A program made the translations under genes and the position numbers. DNA of 64,000 bases from Sulfitobacter guttiformis. GTDB taxonomy: Bacteria > Pseudomonadota > Alphaproteobacteria > Rhodobacterales > Rhodobacteraceae. The stretch is from positions 372,001 to 436,000 of the forward strand of contig NZ_RAQK01000001.1 of NCBI RefSeq assembly GCF_003610455.1, in the 5' to 3' direction. Below, one piece after another: positions 53,657 to 63,085 of the stretch; position 1 is the first letter of the stretch; the number at the start of each line of letters is the position of its first letter. The notes under the pieces are model-generated. The model did not search any database, was not told where the DNA came from, and saw only the letters and a program-made list of their open reading frames with translations.

Positions 53657-54604
53657 ATGTTCAAAATCCGAAAGTCTGGCACCATGAAGGATACATTTGC
53701 ATCCTCGACCGAAGACCGTGTGGAAGCACGCAGCGATCTGATGGTCCCTGCGCAAGGCAGTTTCACCCGTCCCCGTCGCTTTGCCGAAACTCCGCCAGCG
53801 GAGATAGAAGAAGCCGATGCGGTAATTGAGGCAGGGCCAAAAGCGATCACTGCGCGTCTGGATTCCAATGCAGGCGTGACCGCAACCACGCCTCGCGATC
53901 TGTGGGGTCTTTTGCACGAGCAGGTGCCCGGCACCGACCAGCATATCCTCGCTGGCAGTCAGGCCGAAGAGGATTTCCGCGCGACCGATGTGTCCCGCGC
54001 ATTTGACCTGCTGCGCACGCGCCTTCGCCAAACTGTAAAACAACACGGCTGGGTCAACATTGGCATTGTCTCGCCTACGTCGGGCTGCGGCAATACATTT
54101 ACAGCCGCCAATCTCGCTGCGAGCCTGTCGCGCGTCCCCTCTTCGCGCACCGTCTTGATGGATTTCAACATGCGCACTCCAGGTCTTGCGCAAATGCTAG
54201 ATCTTGATGCATCCGAGACAGGCAATCTGCGCGATTTTCTAGCAGGCGATGTGGCGATCAGCGATTATATTCTCCGCACCAGTGATACCCTTGCGGTTGG
54301 CCTGTGCGCCACGCCGCAAAACGATGCTGCTGAAATCATGCAAGACCCTGCAACCTTGGCCAGCCTTGCGGAGATGCGCGCGGGACTTAACCCCGACATC
54401 GTGTTATTCGATCTGCCCCCTATGCTCACGTTTGATGACACATCCGCCTTTCTGCCACAACTGGACGGCGTTCTGCTCGTCTCCGACGGGACCCGCACCA
54501 TGGCTAAGCATCTGGCCGAGTGCGAGCGTATTCTGGGCGGTCAGGTGCCGCTGCTCGGCGTGATCCTGAACCGCGCGCGCGCCTCCAGCATTGAACGGTT
54601 CTAG
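53657..54604 (+). CDS. CpsD/CapB-like BY-kinase family ATPase with altered Walker A motif
   Basis: The 315-residue protein has a poorly conserved N-terminus of about 105 residues, then a MinD/BY-kinase P-loop domain (FDLLRTRLRQ, WVNIGIVSPTSGCGNTFTAANLAASL). In Walker A the lysine expected after the second glycine is asparagine (N146, codon AAT at 54092-54094). Walker A' reads VLMDFNMRTPG and Walker B IVLFDLPPML. The C-terminus has no tyrosine cluster. BY-kinases govern chain length together with Wzz-type partners, and the Wzz-like gene follows by 143 bases. Loss of the lysine suggests weak or no ATP hydrolysis, so it may be a regulator only. Confidence 0.82.
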   Translation: MFKIRKSGTMKDTFASSTEDRVEARSDLMVPAQGSFTRPRRFAETPPAEIEEADAVIEAGPKAITARLDSNAGVTATTPRDLWGLLHEQVPGTDQHILAGSQAEEDFRATDVSRAFDLLRTRLRQTVKQHGWVNIGIVSPTSGCGNTFTAANLAASLSRVPSSRTVLMDFNMRTPGLAQMLDLDASETGNLRDFLAGDVAISDYILRTSDTLAVGLCATPQNDAAEIMQDPATLASLAEMRAGLNPDIVLFDLPPMLTFDDTSAFLPQLDGVLLVSDGTRTMAKHLAECERILGGQVPLLGVILNRARASSIERF

Positions 54605-54747
54605 CGCTGCCGCGCTCTTCGCGCTTTATGCAGAAGCAAAGACGTCATATAATCGCCTGAATTTATCGGCATTTATTAAAAAATGTCGTCCTTTAGGGCG
54701 ATATGTTCCAATTCAGGGACGATACAGCAGGTTCGAGGCAGGCGACT

Positions 54748-56046
54748 ATGGGTCCCATCTATACTTGGCAGGATTTTATCGACATGACCCGCCGCAGGAT
54801 CGGCGTGATCGCGTTTGTGATCCTCGCAGGCAGCATCGCAGGGCTTTACTGGGCGATGAGCCATGTGCATCTCTACCAGTCTTCGGAAGTTATTCAGATC
54901 GAGCAGCCCAAAATCAACGACGAACTAGCCCGGTCAACCGTCGAAGGCTCCTCGGCGCGCCGTCTCCAGCTGATCCAGCAACAGCTAATGGCGCGCGCCA
55001 GCCTTCAGGAAATCATAGATAAATACAATATTTACAGCAATCTCGCCGCGTTGAAGCCCAGCGAGAAGGTCCAGCTTTTGCGGCAGGCGGTCACGATCAA
55101 CGGCGTTGCTGCTGCGCGCGAGGGCTTTGCAGATGATGGTACCATCTCTGTCCTTACTATCACCGCACAGATGGAACAGGCCCAGCTTGCCCGTGATGTG
55201 GCGCATGAATTCGCCGAGCAAACCCGCAATCTGATGGCCGCACAGCGCCGCGACCAGACCGAACAGACCCTCGCGTTTTTCCAAAATCAGGAACAGGTCG
55301 TTCTGGATAATATCGCCTCCCTCGAGGCCGAGCTTGAGACATATCGCAACGAGAACGACCTAACGGTTGATGGTGGTGTGGAATTCCGCCTTTCGGAGGT
55401 CGCCCAGTTGAACGAGGCAATTCTGGGACTGGACCGCGAGATCATCACCACACAGACGGCCCGAACGCAGATAGATCGCGCGGGTCGCGCCTCTACGGTG
55501 GACCGTGAGGAACGGGCGCTTGATGCAGAACTTCGCACCTTAACGGAACAGCGCAGTCTGCTGGATGCCCGCCGCATTGCCCTGCGTGAGACGATACAGG
55601 GCTCACCGGAGATCCAGCGCGCATTGGCCGATTTTGACCGCCGCATGGAACAGCTGCGCACCCAACTCGAGGTGATTGCGACACGCCGAAACGAGGCGCA
55701 GGTTGGTTTCAATCTCGAAGTCGGTTCGCAGGGTGAGCGGCTGACCACCATCGAAGAAGCACAGGTACCCGATTACCCGATCACAATGAGCAAGAAAAAG
55801 CGCGCTATCATGGGGGCAGCAGCCTCTACCGTTCTCGCATTTGTTATTGCATGGTTGCTGGAGCTGCGCCGTCCCATCATCCGCTCTGCCCGCCAGATGC
55901 AGCGTGAAACCGGCGTGATGCCTGTTGTCTCCATCCCCGAGCTTGCACCGAAATACCAAAGTTCTAAGTGGCGGATGGCCCGCGAAAAGCGGCGCCAGTC
56001 GGGCAAGGCAGGTCGTGCTGCCCGCCTTGAATCGCGCCAGACCTAA
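54748..56046 (+). CDS. Wzz/GumC-family polysaccharide co-polymerase
   Basis: This 432-residue protein has a short cytoplasmic N-terminus (YTWQDFIDMTRRRIGV), the first membrane helix (about 18-37) and a large periplasmic region with long coiled coils (LEAELETYRNEND, QLNEAILGLDREIITTQTARTQI). A second membrane helix near 353-370 and a basic cytoplasmic tail follow. This is the PCP layout that sets polymer chain length. The start at 54748 is the best fit; a longer frame runs further up. Its stop overlaps the convergent flippase stop. Confidence 0.85.
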   Translation: MGPIYTWQDFIDMTRRRIGVIAFVILAGSIAGLYWAMSHVHLYQSSEVIQIEQPKINDELARSTVEGSSARRLQLIQQQLMARASLQEIIDKYNIYSNLAALKPSEKVQLLRQAVTINGVAAAREGFADDGTISVLTITAQMEQAQLARDVAHEFAEQTRNLMAAQRRDQTEQTLAFFQNQEQVVLDNIASLEAELETYRNENDLTVDGGVEFRLSEVAQLNEAILGLDREIITTQTARTQIDRAGRASTVDREERALDAELRTLTEQRSLLDARRIALRETIQGSPEIQRALADFDRRMEQLRTQLEVIATRRNEAQVGFNLEVGSQGERLTTIEEAQVPDYPITMSKKKRAIMGAAASTVLAFVIAWLLELRRPIIRSARQMQRETGVMPVVSIPELAPKYQSSKWRMAREKRRQSGKAGRAARLESRQT

Positions 56047-57389
56047 GTCAGCGCAGAAAGCGCCACGATCGCATCCCAGTGCAGCCATAGGGCAGCAGCA
56101 CCCAGCGCGCCTGCGACCAAGGCGCAGGCCAGATCATGGCGTACGTCCCATGCACCATGGTGCAGCGCCAGCCAGATAATGACCGGATGCGTGGCCAGAT
56201 GCGCAAGCCCGATGCCGATAATCGCACCCGTGATGCCGTAGTAGCTTACTCCGATGAGCAAAAAACCGATCTGGAACACGGCACGACTCGCAGAGACGAC
56301 AAAAAACCGGCGCGAATCTCCCGCTGCCAGTGCCGCTTGATCATAGCTCATGCCAATGACCTGCGGGATCAACGCCACCGCCAGTAATGTCACGATGGCC
56401 CCGCCCGCCCCGTATCGCGGATCGTAGAGCACCTCCACCAGCCAAGGCCCCGCCACAGCCATCGTCAACAGAAGCGCGAGCGTTACCACGCTGATACCAA
56501 AGCGGAGTTTTGCGATCTTGCCCACTTCATCTTTCGCGTCGCGGTAGACGGGGATCATCACCCGCCCTGTCACTGCTGTGCCCAGTTGCATGGCAAATGT
56601 AGCAAGAAAAAAGGCAATATTATAAATGCCGAGGCTCTCGAGGCTGAGGAATTTTCCCAACACAGCACGGTCCCCTTGCGAGGCGAAAAACCAGAAGGCC
56701 GTGCTTAGAAATATCCACTTTCCGAAAGTGACCAGTTCGCGCACTGCCGAGCGTTCCCAGCGAAACCTGTTGGGCGCCCCTGGCAGGTAGACCCATGTCA
56801 GCCCCAATTTCGCCAACGATGTAACAACGCCCCCCAGCACAAGCGCCCAGACCGATTGAAACCACCATGCAAGGGCAACCATAACAGCGATGCCGATGAC
56901 TTGGGCCGCCAGATCAAGAACCGTCAGGCGCCCCATCAGCAAATGGCGGTGCGCCGTCTCGATCCGCGTTGGATTGAAACCTGTGATCAACAGCGCAAGC
57001 GCAGCAACAGGCAAATATGCCGCCAGTTCAGGCGCGTCATAAAATGCGGCAAACGGCACGGCCAGCGCGCTTGCGATACCCCATAAAACCGCGCCTCGTA
57101 TGACCTGAATGCTCCATGCGGTATTGAGAAAATCAGGATCATCACCCCGTTTGCTTTGCGCAATCGACGGTGAAATTCCCACATCGGAAAAAAGCATTAG
57201 CCCTACCGTGACCAGCCCGACCAGCGCCATCATGCCAAAGGCTTCGGGAAAGAGCATTCGCGTCAGGATCAGGTTTGAGGCGAGGCGCAGACCCTGAGAG
57301 CCACCGTAACCGAGCAAGATCCACGAGGTGCTGCGTATCACGCGTGCCATCAAACGCCCGCCTCGCAATTGCTGCAAAAGACCACCCAT
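56043..57389 (-). CDS. Oligosaccharide flippase, Wzx/MOP superfamily
   Basis: The 448-residue polytopic membrane protein has about 12 predicted helices. The family N-terminus (ILLGYGGSQGLRLASNLILTRMLFPEAFGMMALVGL), LARWGFGW-like middle parts and FGKWIFLSTAFWFFASQGDRAVLG are typical of polysaccharide transporters. It flips lipid-linked repeat units across the inner membrane. The ATG at 57389 is kept because relatives have about 15 residues before the first helix; an ATG at 57350 also exists. Confidence 0.88.
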   Translation of the reverse strand: MGGLLQQLRGGRLMARVIRSTSWILLGYGGSQGLRLASNLILTRMLFPEAFGMMALVGLVTVGLMLFSDVGISPSIAQSKRGDDPDFLNTAWSIQVIRGAVLWGIASALAVPFAAFYDAPELAAYLPVAALALLITGFNPTRIETAHRHLLMGRLTVLDLAAQVIGIAVMVALAWWFQSVWALVLGGVVTSLAKLGLTWVYLPGAPNRFRWERSAVRELVTFGKWIFLSTAFWFFASQGDRAVLGKFLSLESLGIYNIAFFLATFAMQLGTAVTGRVMIPVYRDAKDEVGKIAKLRFGISVVTLALLLTMAVAGPWLVEVLYDPRYGAGGAIVTLLAVALIPQVIGMSYDQAALAAGDSRRFFVVSASRAVFQIGFLLIGVSYYGITGAIIGIGLAHLATHPVIIWLALHHGAWDVRHDLACALVAGALGAAALWLHWDAIVALSALT

Positions 57390-57495
57390 TTGCCGTATTT
57401 ATCTCCGGATTTACTGCTACAACCTTGCTAACGCCCCTACCGCGCTTGTGCCAGAGCCAAGGTTGCCGGAATGACACCAGACGAAGGATGCCCCG

Positions 57496-58695
57496 TTGAA
57501 CATCGCTTATATTCTCAACAGCTATCCCCAGCCCAGCCATAGTTTTATCCGCCGCGAAATCCGCGCCCTTGAAGCGCAGGGTCATGTTGTGACACGGCTG
57601 GCGATGCGCGCAGGGGATATGGCGCTGGTCGATACCCAGGATCTGGAGGAGGCCGCCGCGACCCAATATGTGTTGCGCGCAGGTATCACCGCATTGTTGC
57701 ATGCCGTGTTTCAAAACTTTTGTGCCGATCCAAAGCGCTTTGCCCGCGCTCTCAAACTCGCAATTGCCTGTGGCCGCCGTTCCGAGTCCGGTATCCTCAA
57801 ACATCTAATTTATATGGTTGAGGGTGCCTATGTCGTCCAAGTGGCCAGAGCGGCGCAAGCCACACATGCCCACGCCCATTTCGGCACGAATGCGGCAAGT
57901 GTTGCGATGCTTTCGCAGGCTCTTGGTGGCCCGGACTATAGCTTTACCGTGCATGGACCCGAGGAATATGATGCACCGCGGGCCCTGTCATTGGGCACAA
58001 AAGTCCAGCGATCCAAATTTACCGTGGCGATCACCAGTTATGGCCGCAGCCAGCTGAGCCGTTGGGTAGGGCCGGATCATTGGAGCAAGATCAAAGTTGT
58101 CCACTGCGGCATTGATGCCGCCCGCTTCCCCACACCGCACCCTCTGCCCGATGGCAGCATGCGATTTGTAGCCGTCGGACGGTTCGTTGAGCAAAAAGGG
58201 CAATTATTAGCACTCGAGGCGATGTCGGATCTGCTAAAATCACACCCGACATCCCACCTGACCCTGATCGGTGATGGCGAGATGCGCGGCGAAATCGAAG
58301 GCCGGATAACCCATCTGGGCCTTGGCGACCATGTCACCCTGACCGGTTGGCTCGACGAGGACCAATTGTTGGAAGAATTACAAAAAGCGCATGCGCTGGT
58401 CATGCCAAGCTTTGCAGAAGGTCTGCCCATGGTAATTATGGAAGCAATGGCTGCAGGTCGTGTTGTGATCGCCACGTATATTGCTGGCATTCCGGAGTTG
58501 GTGCAGCAGGGCGAAACCGGCTGGTTGGTGCCTGCGGGCGATGCTGGGGCTCTGGCCCAGGCGATGGCGGAAATGGCAGATACCGCGCCACAGGTGCTTG
58601 AGCAGATGACAAAAGCCGCGCGTACGCGCGTGCTGGCCCGCCACGATGTGGACGCCGAGGCTGCAAAACTCGCTGCGCTGATTGCAGCGCCCTAA
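57496..58695 (+). CDS. Glycosyltransferase family 4
   Basis: The 399-residue GT-B-fold enzyme has an N-terminal NIAYILNSYPQPSHSFIRREIRALEAQGH, the donor-binding half with RFVAVGRFVEQKGQLLALEAM, LTLIGDGEMRGEIE, and the acidic EGLPMVIMEAMAAGRVVIATYIAGIPELV motif. It transfers a nucleotide-sugar residue to a lipid-linked acceptor at the cytoplasmic face. The start is a TTG at 57496 with AAGGA 7 bases upstream. It lies between the flippase (divergent) and the GT2 gene (convergent, 4-base stop overlap). Confidence 0.88.
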   Translation: MNIAYILNSYPQPSHSFIRREIRALEAQGHVVTRLAMRAGDMALVDTQDLEEAAATQYVLRAGITALLHAVFQNFCADPKRFARALKLAIACGRRSESGILKHLIYMVEGAYVVQVARAAQATHAHAHFGTNAASVAMLSQALGGPDYSFTVHGPEEYDAPRALSLGTKVQRSKFTVAITSYGRSQLSRWVGPDHWSKIKVVHCGIDAARFPTPHPLPDGSMRFVAVGRFVEQKGQLLALEAMSDLLKSHPTSHLTLIGDGEMRGEIEGRITHLGLGDHVTLTGWLDEDQLLEELQKAHALVMPSFAEGLPMVIMEAMAAGRVVIATYIAGIPELVQQGETGWLVPAGDAGALAQAMAEMADTAPQVLEQMTKAARTRVLARHDVDAEAAKLAALIAAP

Positions 58696-59528
58696 CGACC
58701 CCGCGCCCAACGCTCCTGACGCGAATGGGGCAGGCGCACGGCAATACCAACAAAGGCAAATGCCGAAAAACCTATCGGATCGCGCAGCGCACGCTGCCAC
58801 ATCGGCAGTACATCCTCGGACAGTTGATCATGGTTTGCCCAAAGCGCAGGGTAGAGCGCCTTTACCTCTGCCACACCAATATCCTGACGCCGCCGCACCT
58901 TGATAAGCCGCGATGCTCCTTCAATCATCGGCCAGCGATAGGTGGCGGGGACGCGCACCCGCTCTGACGGGGCGAAGCTGAGACGCACAAAGGTATCATC
59001 CGAGATAATGTCGGGGAATGCGCCCCAGCGCGCGCGCCCTGCCCCGTTCACTGCAAATACGCCGAAGCCGGGTACGCCGTGGGTGCAAAATGGCAGACTT
59101 TCCCAGAAACGCGCGTAGATCCGGGTGAACGCGCTTTGGGCAACAGTTACAACCGGCCCGCCGCTGGCATATCGCGGCACATCCGTCTCAAGGATTTCGG
59201 CAAGCTGTGCAACCAGAAGGGGCGACACGATCACATCTGCATCCACGTAAATACGCGCCGCATGACGCGCCGTGGCATCACCGGCATTGAGTGCACTCAT
59301 CTTCCCGCCCTGCGCAATATCCAGCACGGTGAGGGGCCAGCCCTTGGTCGTAAACCGCGCCTCGTAACCCTGCGCAGTATCCACCGTGGCATCGGTACAG
59401 CCATTGGCCATCACAATCACCTCGACTTGCGCACCGGTTACATCACTGGCCAGCAGCGCCTCGAGGCAAGCCTCGATATACCCGACCTCGTTATGGGCGG
59501 GGATCAGAATACTGCAATCAATACTCAC
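58692..59528 (-). CDS. Glycosyltransferase family 2
   Basis: The 278-residue GT-A enzyme has CSILIPAHNEVGYIEACLEALL, VEVIVMANGCTDATVD, KMSALNAGDATA and the metal-binding IYVDADVIV (DxD-like). The DDTFVRLSFAPSERVRV acceptor region follows. A short hydrophobic stretch near the C-terminus may sit on the membrane. The start is GTG 59528 overlapping the upstream stop in GTGA, so it is the last gene of a tightly coupled minus-strand operon with the SGNH proteins, PPTase and the carrier protein. Confidence 0.87.
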   Translation of the reverse strand: MSIDCSILIPAHNEVGYIEACLEALLASDVTGAQVEVIVMANGCTDATVDTAQGYEARFTTKGWPLTVLDIAQGGKMSALNAGDATARHAARIYVDADVIVSPLLVAQLAEILETDVPRYASGGPVVTVAQSAFTRIYARFWESLPFCTHGVPGFGVFAVNGAGRARWGAFPDIISDDTFVRLSFAPSERVRVPATYRWPMIEGASRLIKVRRRQDIGVAEVKALYPALWANHDQLSEDVLPMWQRALRDPIGFSAFAFVGIAVRLPHSRQERWARGR

Positions 59529-62122
59529 TGTCCGGCCACCAGCGCGTCCCAGCGCGGATTAACGTCGTCCAGATGCCGCAGCGCGCCCCAGCTGCCCCAT
59601 TTGGTGGGAACGTACACATCAGCATAGGCGTTGAACAATCGCCCGCCTGATGCGGCCCACCCCTCCAGCAGCGCGGTATAAAGCGCGCCCATTTGCGGGG
59701 TATAATTGAAATGCTCGAAAAACGCAGCGAGGCGGGGATCATCCACCTGCGCGCCGATACCGACAATATGGGTGCCGCCTTCATACATGATAAGCTCAAG
59801 GCCTGCCGCCGCTGCCACCTGTGCATGATACGGGAAAACCCGCCCCGCCAGATCGCTTATGGTATCCGCATTCTGTCCGCTAACCGATCCGTTCTCGAGC
59901 TCCTGCGCGGCAAGCATTGTGGCGTAATCATATTGTGTGGCTTCGATCCTTTCCTGAAGACCTGCACCCGTTAACCCTTCAGCCTGCGCTGCTTGTGTTG
60001 CGCGCTTAACGCTTTCGTCAAGCCAGCTTTCCATCTGTTCGCCGCGCGCCTCCAGCCCCAGAATGCCGCCGAAATAACCTGTAACGGCATAGGCATCAAA
60101 CGCCTCCACCGGTTTGGGCAGCCCCTCGGCAACGACCAGAGGTGCGTTAAGGATGTTTGCTTCCAACCCGAGCCAGCCAGTCTGGGTCGAGATCACATTG
60201 ACCAGCTTTGCCTGTCCTGCGGCAAACGCCTGCGACCAGATCCGCGCTACATCCGCCGCTCGCATCGCATAAAACTGTGTTCCGACATCCGCCTGCCCCC
60301 AGCGCGCTTGTGCCTGCTCGTCAGCCCAGCGGGTCTGGGCGAACTGGAAATTCCACACCTCGTTCGAATACTCCACGTAAGCGGTGCGCGCAGGATCAAT
60401 CCCACCCTGAACCAGTTTTGCAAAATTGCGCACAAAGGTATCATCGGCGAGATGGGGCATGTTGAACCACGCATTTTTGCCCAGACTGTTGATCAGCGCC
60501 AGCATTACCTCAAGCGGGACACCCTTATGCGCCCAACTGGCGTCAGTGACCAATGGCCGGTCTTCCCATAGCGCCTGGGTCGAGTTGTTGGTCTCCATCC
60601 AGTCCATAAACCGCAGTGTGTCGAACGCAGCCAGCCTGTCAGTCCAGTCGGGATTGAACAGGGCACCGGAGTCAAACAGCGCCAGACGGTCCTCGCGGAC
60701 CACAGTGATGTCACGTATGGGGTTAGCGAGGTTGGTGCGCTGGATGCGCAGCTCCACACTGCCCGGCCCCGGTGTGTAATCGAACTGCACCTCGCCGCGC
60801 GCGTACCTTATGTTTGTCGCACGCCCCGCAGGCTCGATTACACCTGCTCCGTCATAGCGTAGCACATACCGCCCCTGCAAAGACGGAGCCGCCGCCGCCG
60901 GCAAATCTGTGAGGATAAGTGTACCCACCGACACCGCTTCGCGCGGCATGCTACGCACCCAGCCATCCGCGTCGATGTGCCCGCCGGCAACCAGCGCCTC
61001 GTTCTCGATGCCGCCAAACTGGTTTTTGAGATGCCCAAGCCATGGCCGCGCGGTTTTCATCACATCAAGGAAAGGCTGCTGTGCCGCCCAATCCGTCACT
61101 GGCGCAAGGCCAACCGCAATGGCACCCGCTGGCGCTTCGCGGGATGTGGACTGCGGCTGTGGGGCTGGCGTTGCTTGCGTCTGCTCTTGTGTTGGCTCCG
61201 GTTGCGCAGGCTTTGGGGTCAGTGGTTCCTTTGCCTCGGATGCTGGGGGGGAAGGAGGAGCACGAGGTGCGACCGGAGCTGCCGCTGGCGTTACCCGCGG
61301 CGAAGCGTCCGCAATCTCGGCACGCGTGTAGGCTTTAACGGCCTCGAGTGCCACGCGCTGCATCGCGTCGGCCATCTCGGCATCCGGCCCGTCAAACGTC
61401 TGCCCGAACCGGTCTTTTACGGTATGGGGCAATCCTATCGGGCTGGCGCCTGTCAGGATCGCATATTGTACCATCGAGACGAAATAATGCCCCCGCGCAT
61501 TGAGGTGAATATCATCATCAAACACATCGCTGATCGACTGTAGACCTGGCACCTCATCCGCCTCAATCGCATCATCGAGCCGACCCAGCGCCTGACCTGC
61601 GGGAATAAGCTGCACGCGCGAATCCGCACCGGCCTGCCCCTTGCGCAGCAACGCAACGATACTTTCCCAGTCAGCCAGGTTTTCCTGCAAACGCAAGCGC
61701 CATGGCGTATCGGCGTTCTCGTCAAATTCGACCACCTCGCCCGTGCCGCTTTTCAGGCTGTGCCATGTTTCCTGAACAAAAACCCGCGCGTCGCTCTTTC
61801 CGCTCAGGGCCAGCCCTGCAAAGGCCTGCGCATAGATTTCGGTCTCGCTCCATTGCAGGTGATTGGCCAGCGGGATCGCCTCTGTGATAATCAGATCGGT
61901 TGTTTTGCCCTGCGGCAGCACACGGCGGGCATCAATTCCCTGTGCCTCGCTCGACTTCTCCCAGTTATATTTGAGCGGTGCCCCATTGATGATCTGCTCG
62001 CGCACCTCGACCTGCGCACTCGTTTCGCGCAGCGCAGCATCCAGCATGTCCGGGCCGGCGGTTCCAAACAAGCTGTGGCCCACCATAACTACCGAAAATA
62101 ATGTGCTCGCCAGATCGCTCAT
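59525..62122 (-). CDS. Fusion of SGNH-like domain and glycoside-hydrolase-like domain
   Basis: This 865-residue protein has three parts. Residues 1-275 resemble an SGNH hydrolase: GHSLFG (S17), QETWH (117-121) and DDIHLNARGHYF (D203, H206). Residues about 275-335 are a Pro/Ala/Thr/Glu-rich linker. The C-terminal ~525 residues look like a TIM-barrel glycoside hydrolase: YVEYSNEVWN contains an Asn-Glu pair (N586, E587) as in clan GH-A acid/base residues, and IMYEGGTH a second glutamate (E780). The enzyme may trim and deacylate the exopolysaccharide. No clear signal peptide lies before S17, so export is uncertain. Overlaps on both sides (ATGA, GTGA) put it in one operon. Confidence 0.75.
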   Translation of the reverse strand: MSDLASTLFSVVMVGHSLFGTAGPDMLDAALRETSAQVEVREQIINGAPLKYNWEKSSEAQGIDARRVLPQGKTTDLIITEAIPLANHLQWSETEIYAQAFAGLALSGKSDARVFVQETWHSLKSGTGEVVEFDENADTPWRLRLQENLADWESIVALLRKGQAGADSRVQLIPAGQALGRLDDAIEADEVPGLQSISDVFDDDIHLNARGHYFVSMVQYAILTGASPIGLPHTVKDRFGQTFDGPDAEMADAMQRVALEAVKAYTRAEIADASPRVTPAAAPVAPRAPPSPPASEAKEPLTPKPAQPEPTQEQTQATPAPQPQSTSREAPAGAIAVGLAPVTDWAAQQPFLDVMKTARPWLGHLKNQFGGIENEALVAGGHIDADGWVRSMPREAVSVGTLILTDLPAAAAPSLQGRYVLRYDGAGVIEPAGRATNIRYARGEVQFDYTPGPGSVELRIQRTNLANPIRDITVVREDRLALFDSGALFNPDWTDRLAAFDTLRFMDWMETNNSTQALWEDRPLVTDASWAHKGVPLEVMLALINSLGKNAWFNMPHLADDTFVRNFAKLVQGGIDPARTAYVEYSNEVWNFQFAQTRWADEQAQARWGQADVGTQFYAMRAADVARIWSQAFAAGQAKLVNVISTQTGWLGLEANILNAPLVVAEGLPKPVEAFDAYAVTGYFGGILGLEARGEQMESWLDESVKRATQAAQAEGLTGAGLQERIEATQYDYATMLAAQELENGSVSGQNADTISDLAGRVFPYHAQVAAAAGLELIMYEGGTHIVGIGAQVDDPRLAAFFEHFNYTPQMGALYTALLEGWAASGGRLFNAYADVYVPTKWGSWGALRHLDDVNPRWDALVAGQ

Positions 62123-63078
62123 ACTGCTATCCCAGTGTATTTATTGGCACGTACCACGTCCCAAACTATTTCCTGCATAAGTGCCCCCGCTTGCGGGTCC
62201 GGTGCTTGCGCCGCCGTGCCATCCGCACGCATCAATGCCAATGGCAGGCCGAGCGGACTGCGCTGGTAGAGCACTGCAAAATGCGTGAGCGCTATGAGAT
62301 AGCCTCCGAGATCGCTCAGGTGGATCGTATCCACTGCCCCCTCCGGCGTGCGGGCCATCAGGGCATCGCGGTTCGCAATATTGCCAACACCGCCCTGCGC
62401 CTCGATGGCGCGCACAAACGCGGCCAGCACCTGACCTCCCGGCACAATATAGATCGGCGCACCGATACGCCCCGCCGCAGGCAGTGCCACGCGTTCCATC
62501 CAGAGCGCCTCGAAATCGGTATCGATCCGGTTGAGCCAACCTGCCGGATCATCGGTGTTATGCCATGTCTCGTAAAGATAAAGGCGCACATCAGGCCGCG
62601 CCTCCCGCGCCAGACCGGCCCAGCGCGCCAGATAAGCGGCACTGTCGTGATAGCGGATTGCATCGGTCAACTCTACCATCTCTGTCAGGACGACTGCATC
62701 GAACCCTGCTCCCTCCAGCGCATCGCGGGCGGGCAAAAAATTCTCATGGTCGTTCTCGGTATCGAATCCGTTCACAGGAACATCCGGCTCCCAATGGGCG
62801 CGAAGCGGTGTGCCCCATCCAAGCTGACTGCGAAAATCATGATCCACAGGCGCAAGTTGCGCCACCATCGCAGGCATATCGCGCCCAACCAGAGAATGGC
62901 CAAGGTGAAATACTCTCAGCGGCCCGTCAGGGGCCGGCAGAGCCTGCCCGTAGCTTTTGCGCGCTTGCGCCAGGCGCCACACCCGCGTGCCTGCAAGCCC
63001 TGCCATCGCAGCGCCCAGACCCACCAGCGCGCCCGCGCCTGCCCGCACTATGCCCCGACGTGTCAGCAATTCGTCCAC
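62119..63078 (-). CDS. SGNH-like protein with Tat-type signal, paralogue of the following gene's N-terminal domain
   Basis: The 319-residue protein starts with a twin-arginine-like leader (TRRGIVRAGAGALVGLGAAMAG). An SGNH-like domain follows: LGHSLVG (S62), YETWH (169-173) and VDTIHLSDLGGY (D250, H253). The same three motifs occur with the same spacing in the next gene's N-terminal domain. An acyl-esterase or acyltransferase acting on the polysaccharide in the periplasm is likely but inferred. The first codon is GTG 63078; a TTG three codons later has AGGAG at better spacing (8 bases) and may be the true start. Confidence 0.75.
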   Translation of the reverse strand: MDELLTRRGIVRAGAGALVGLGAAMAGLAGTRVWRLAQARKSYGQALPAPDGPLRVFHLGHSLVGRDMPAMVAQLAPVDHDFRSQLGWGTPLRAHWEPDVPVNGFDTENDHENFLPARDALEGAGFDAVVLTEMVELTDAIRYHDSAAYLARWAGLAREARPDVRLYLYETWHNTDDPAGWLNRIDTDFEALWMERVALPAAGRIGAPIYIVPGGQVLAAFVRAIEAQGGVGNIANRDALMARTPEGAVDTIHLSDLGGYLIALTHFAVLYQRSPLGLPLALMRADGTAAQAPDPQAGALMQEIVWDVVRANKYTGIAV

Positions 63079-63085
63079 TCCTCTT

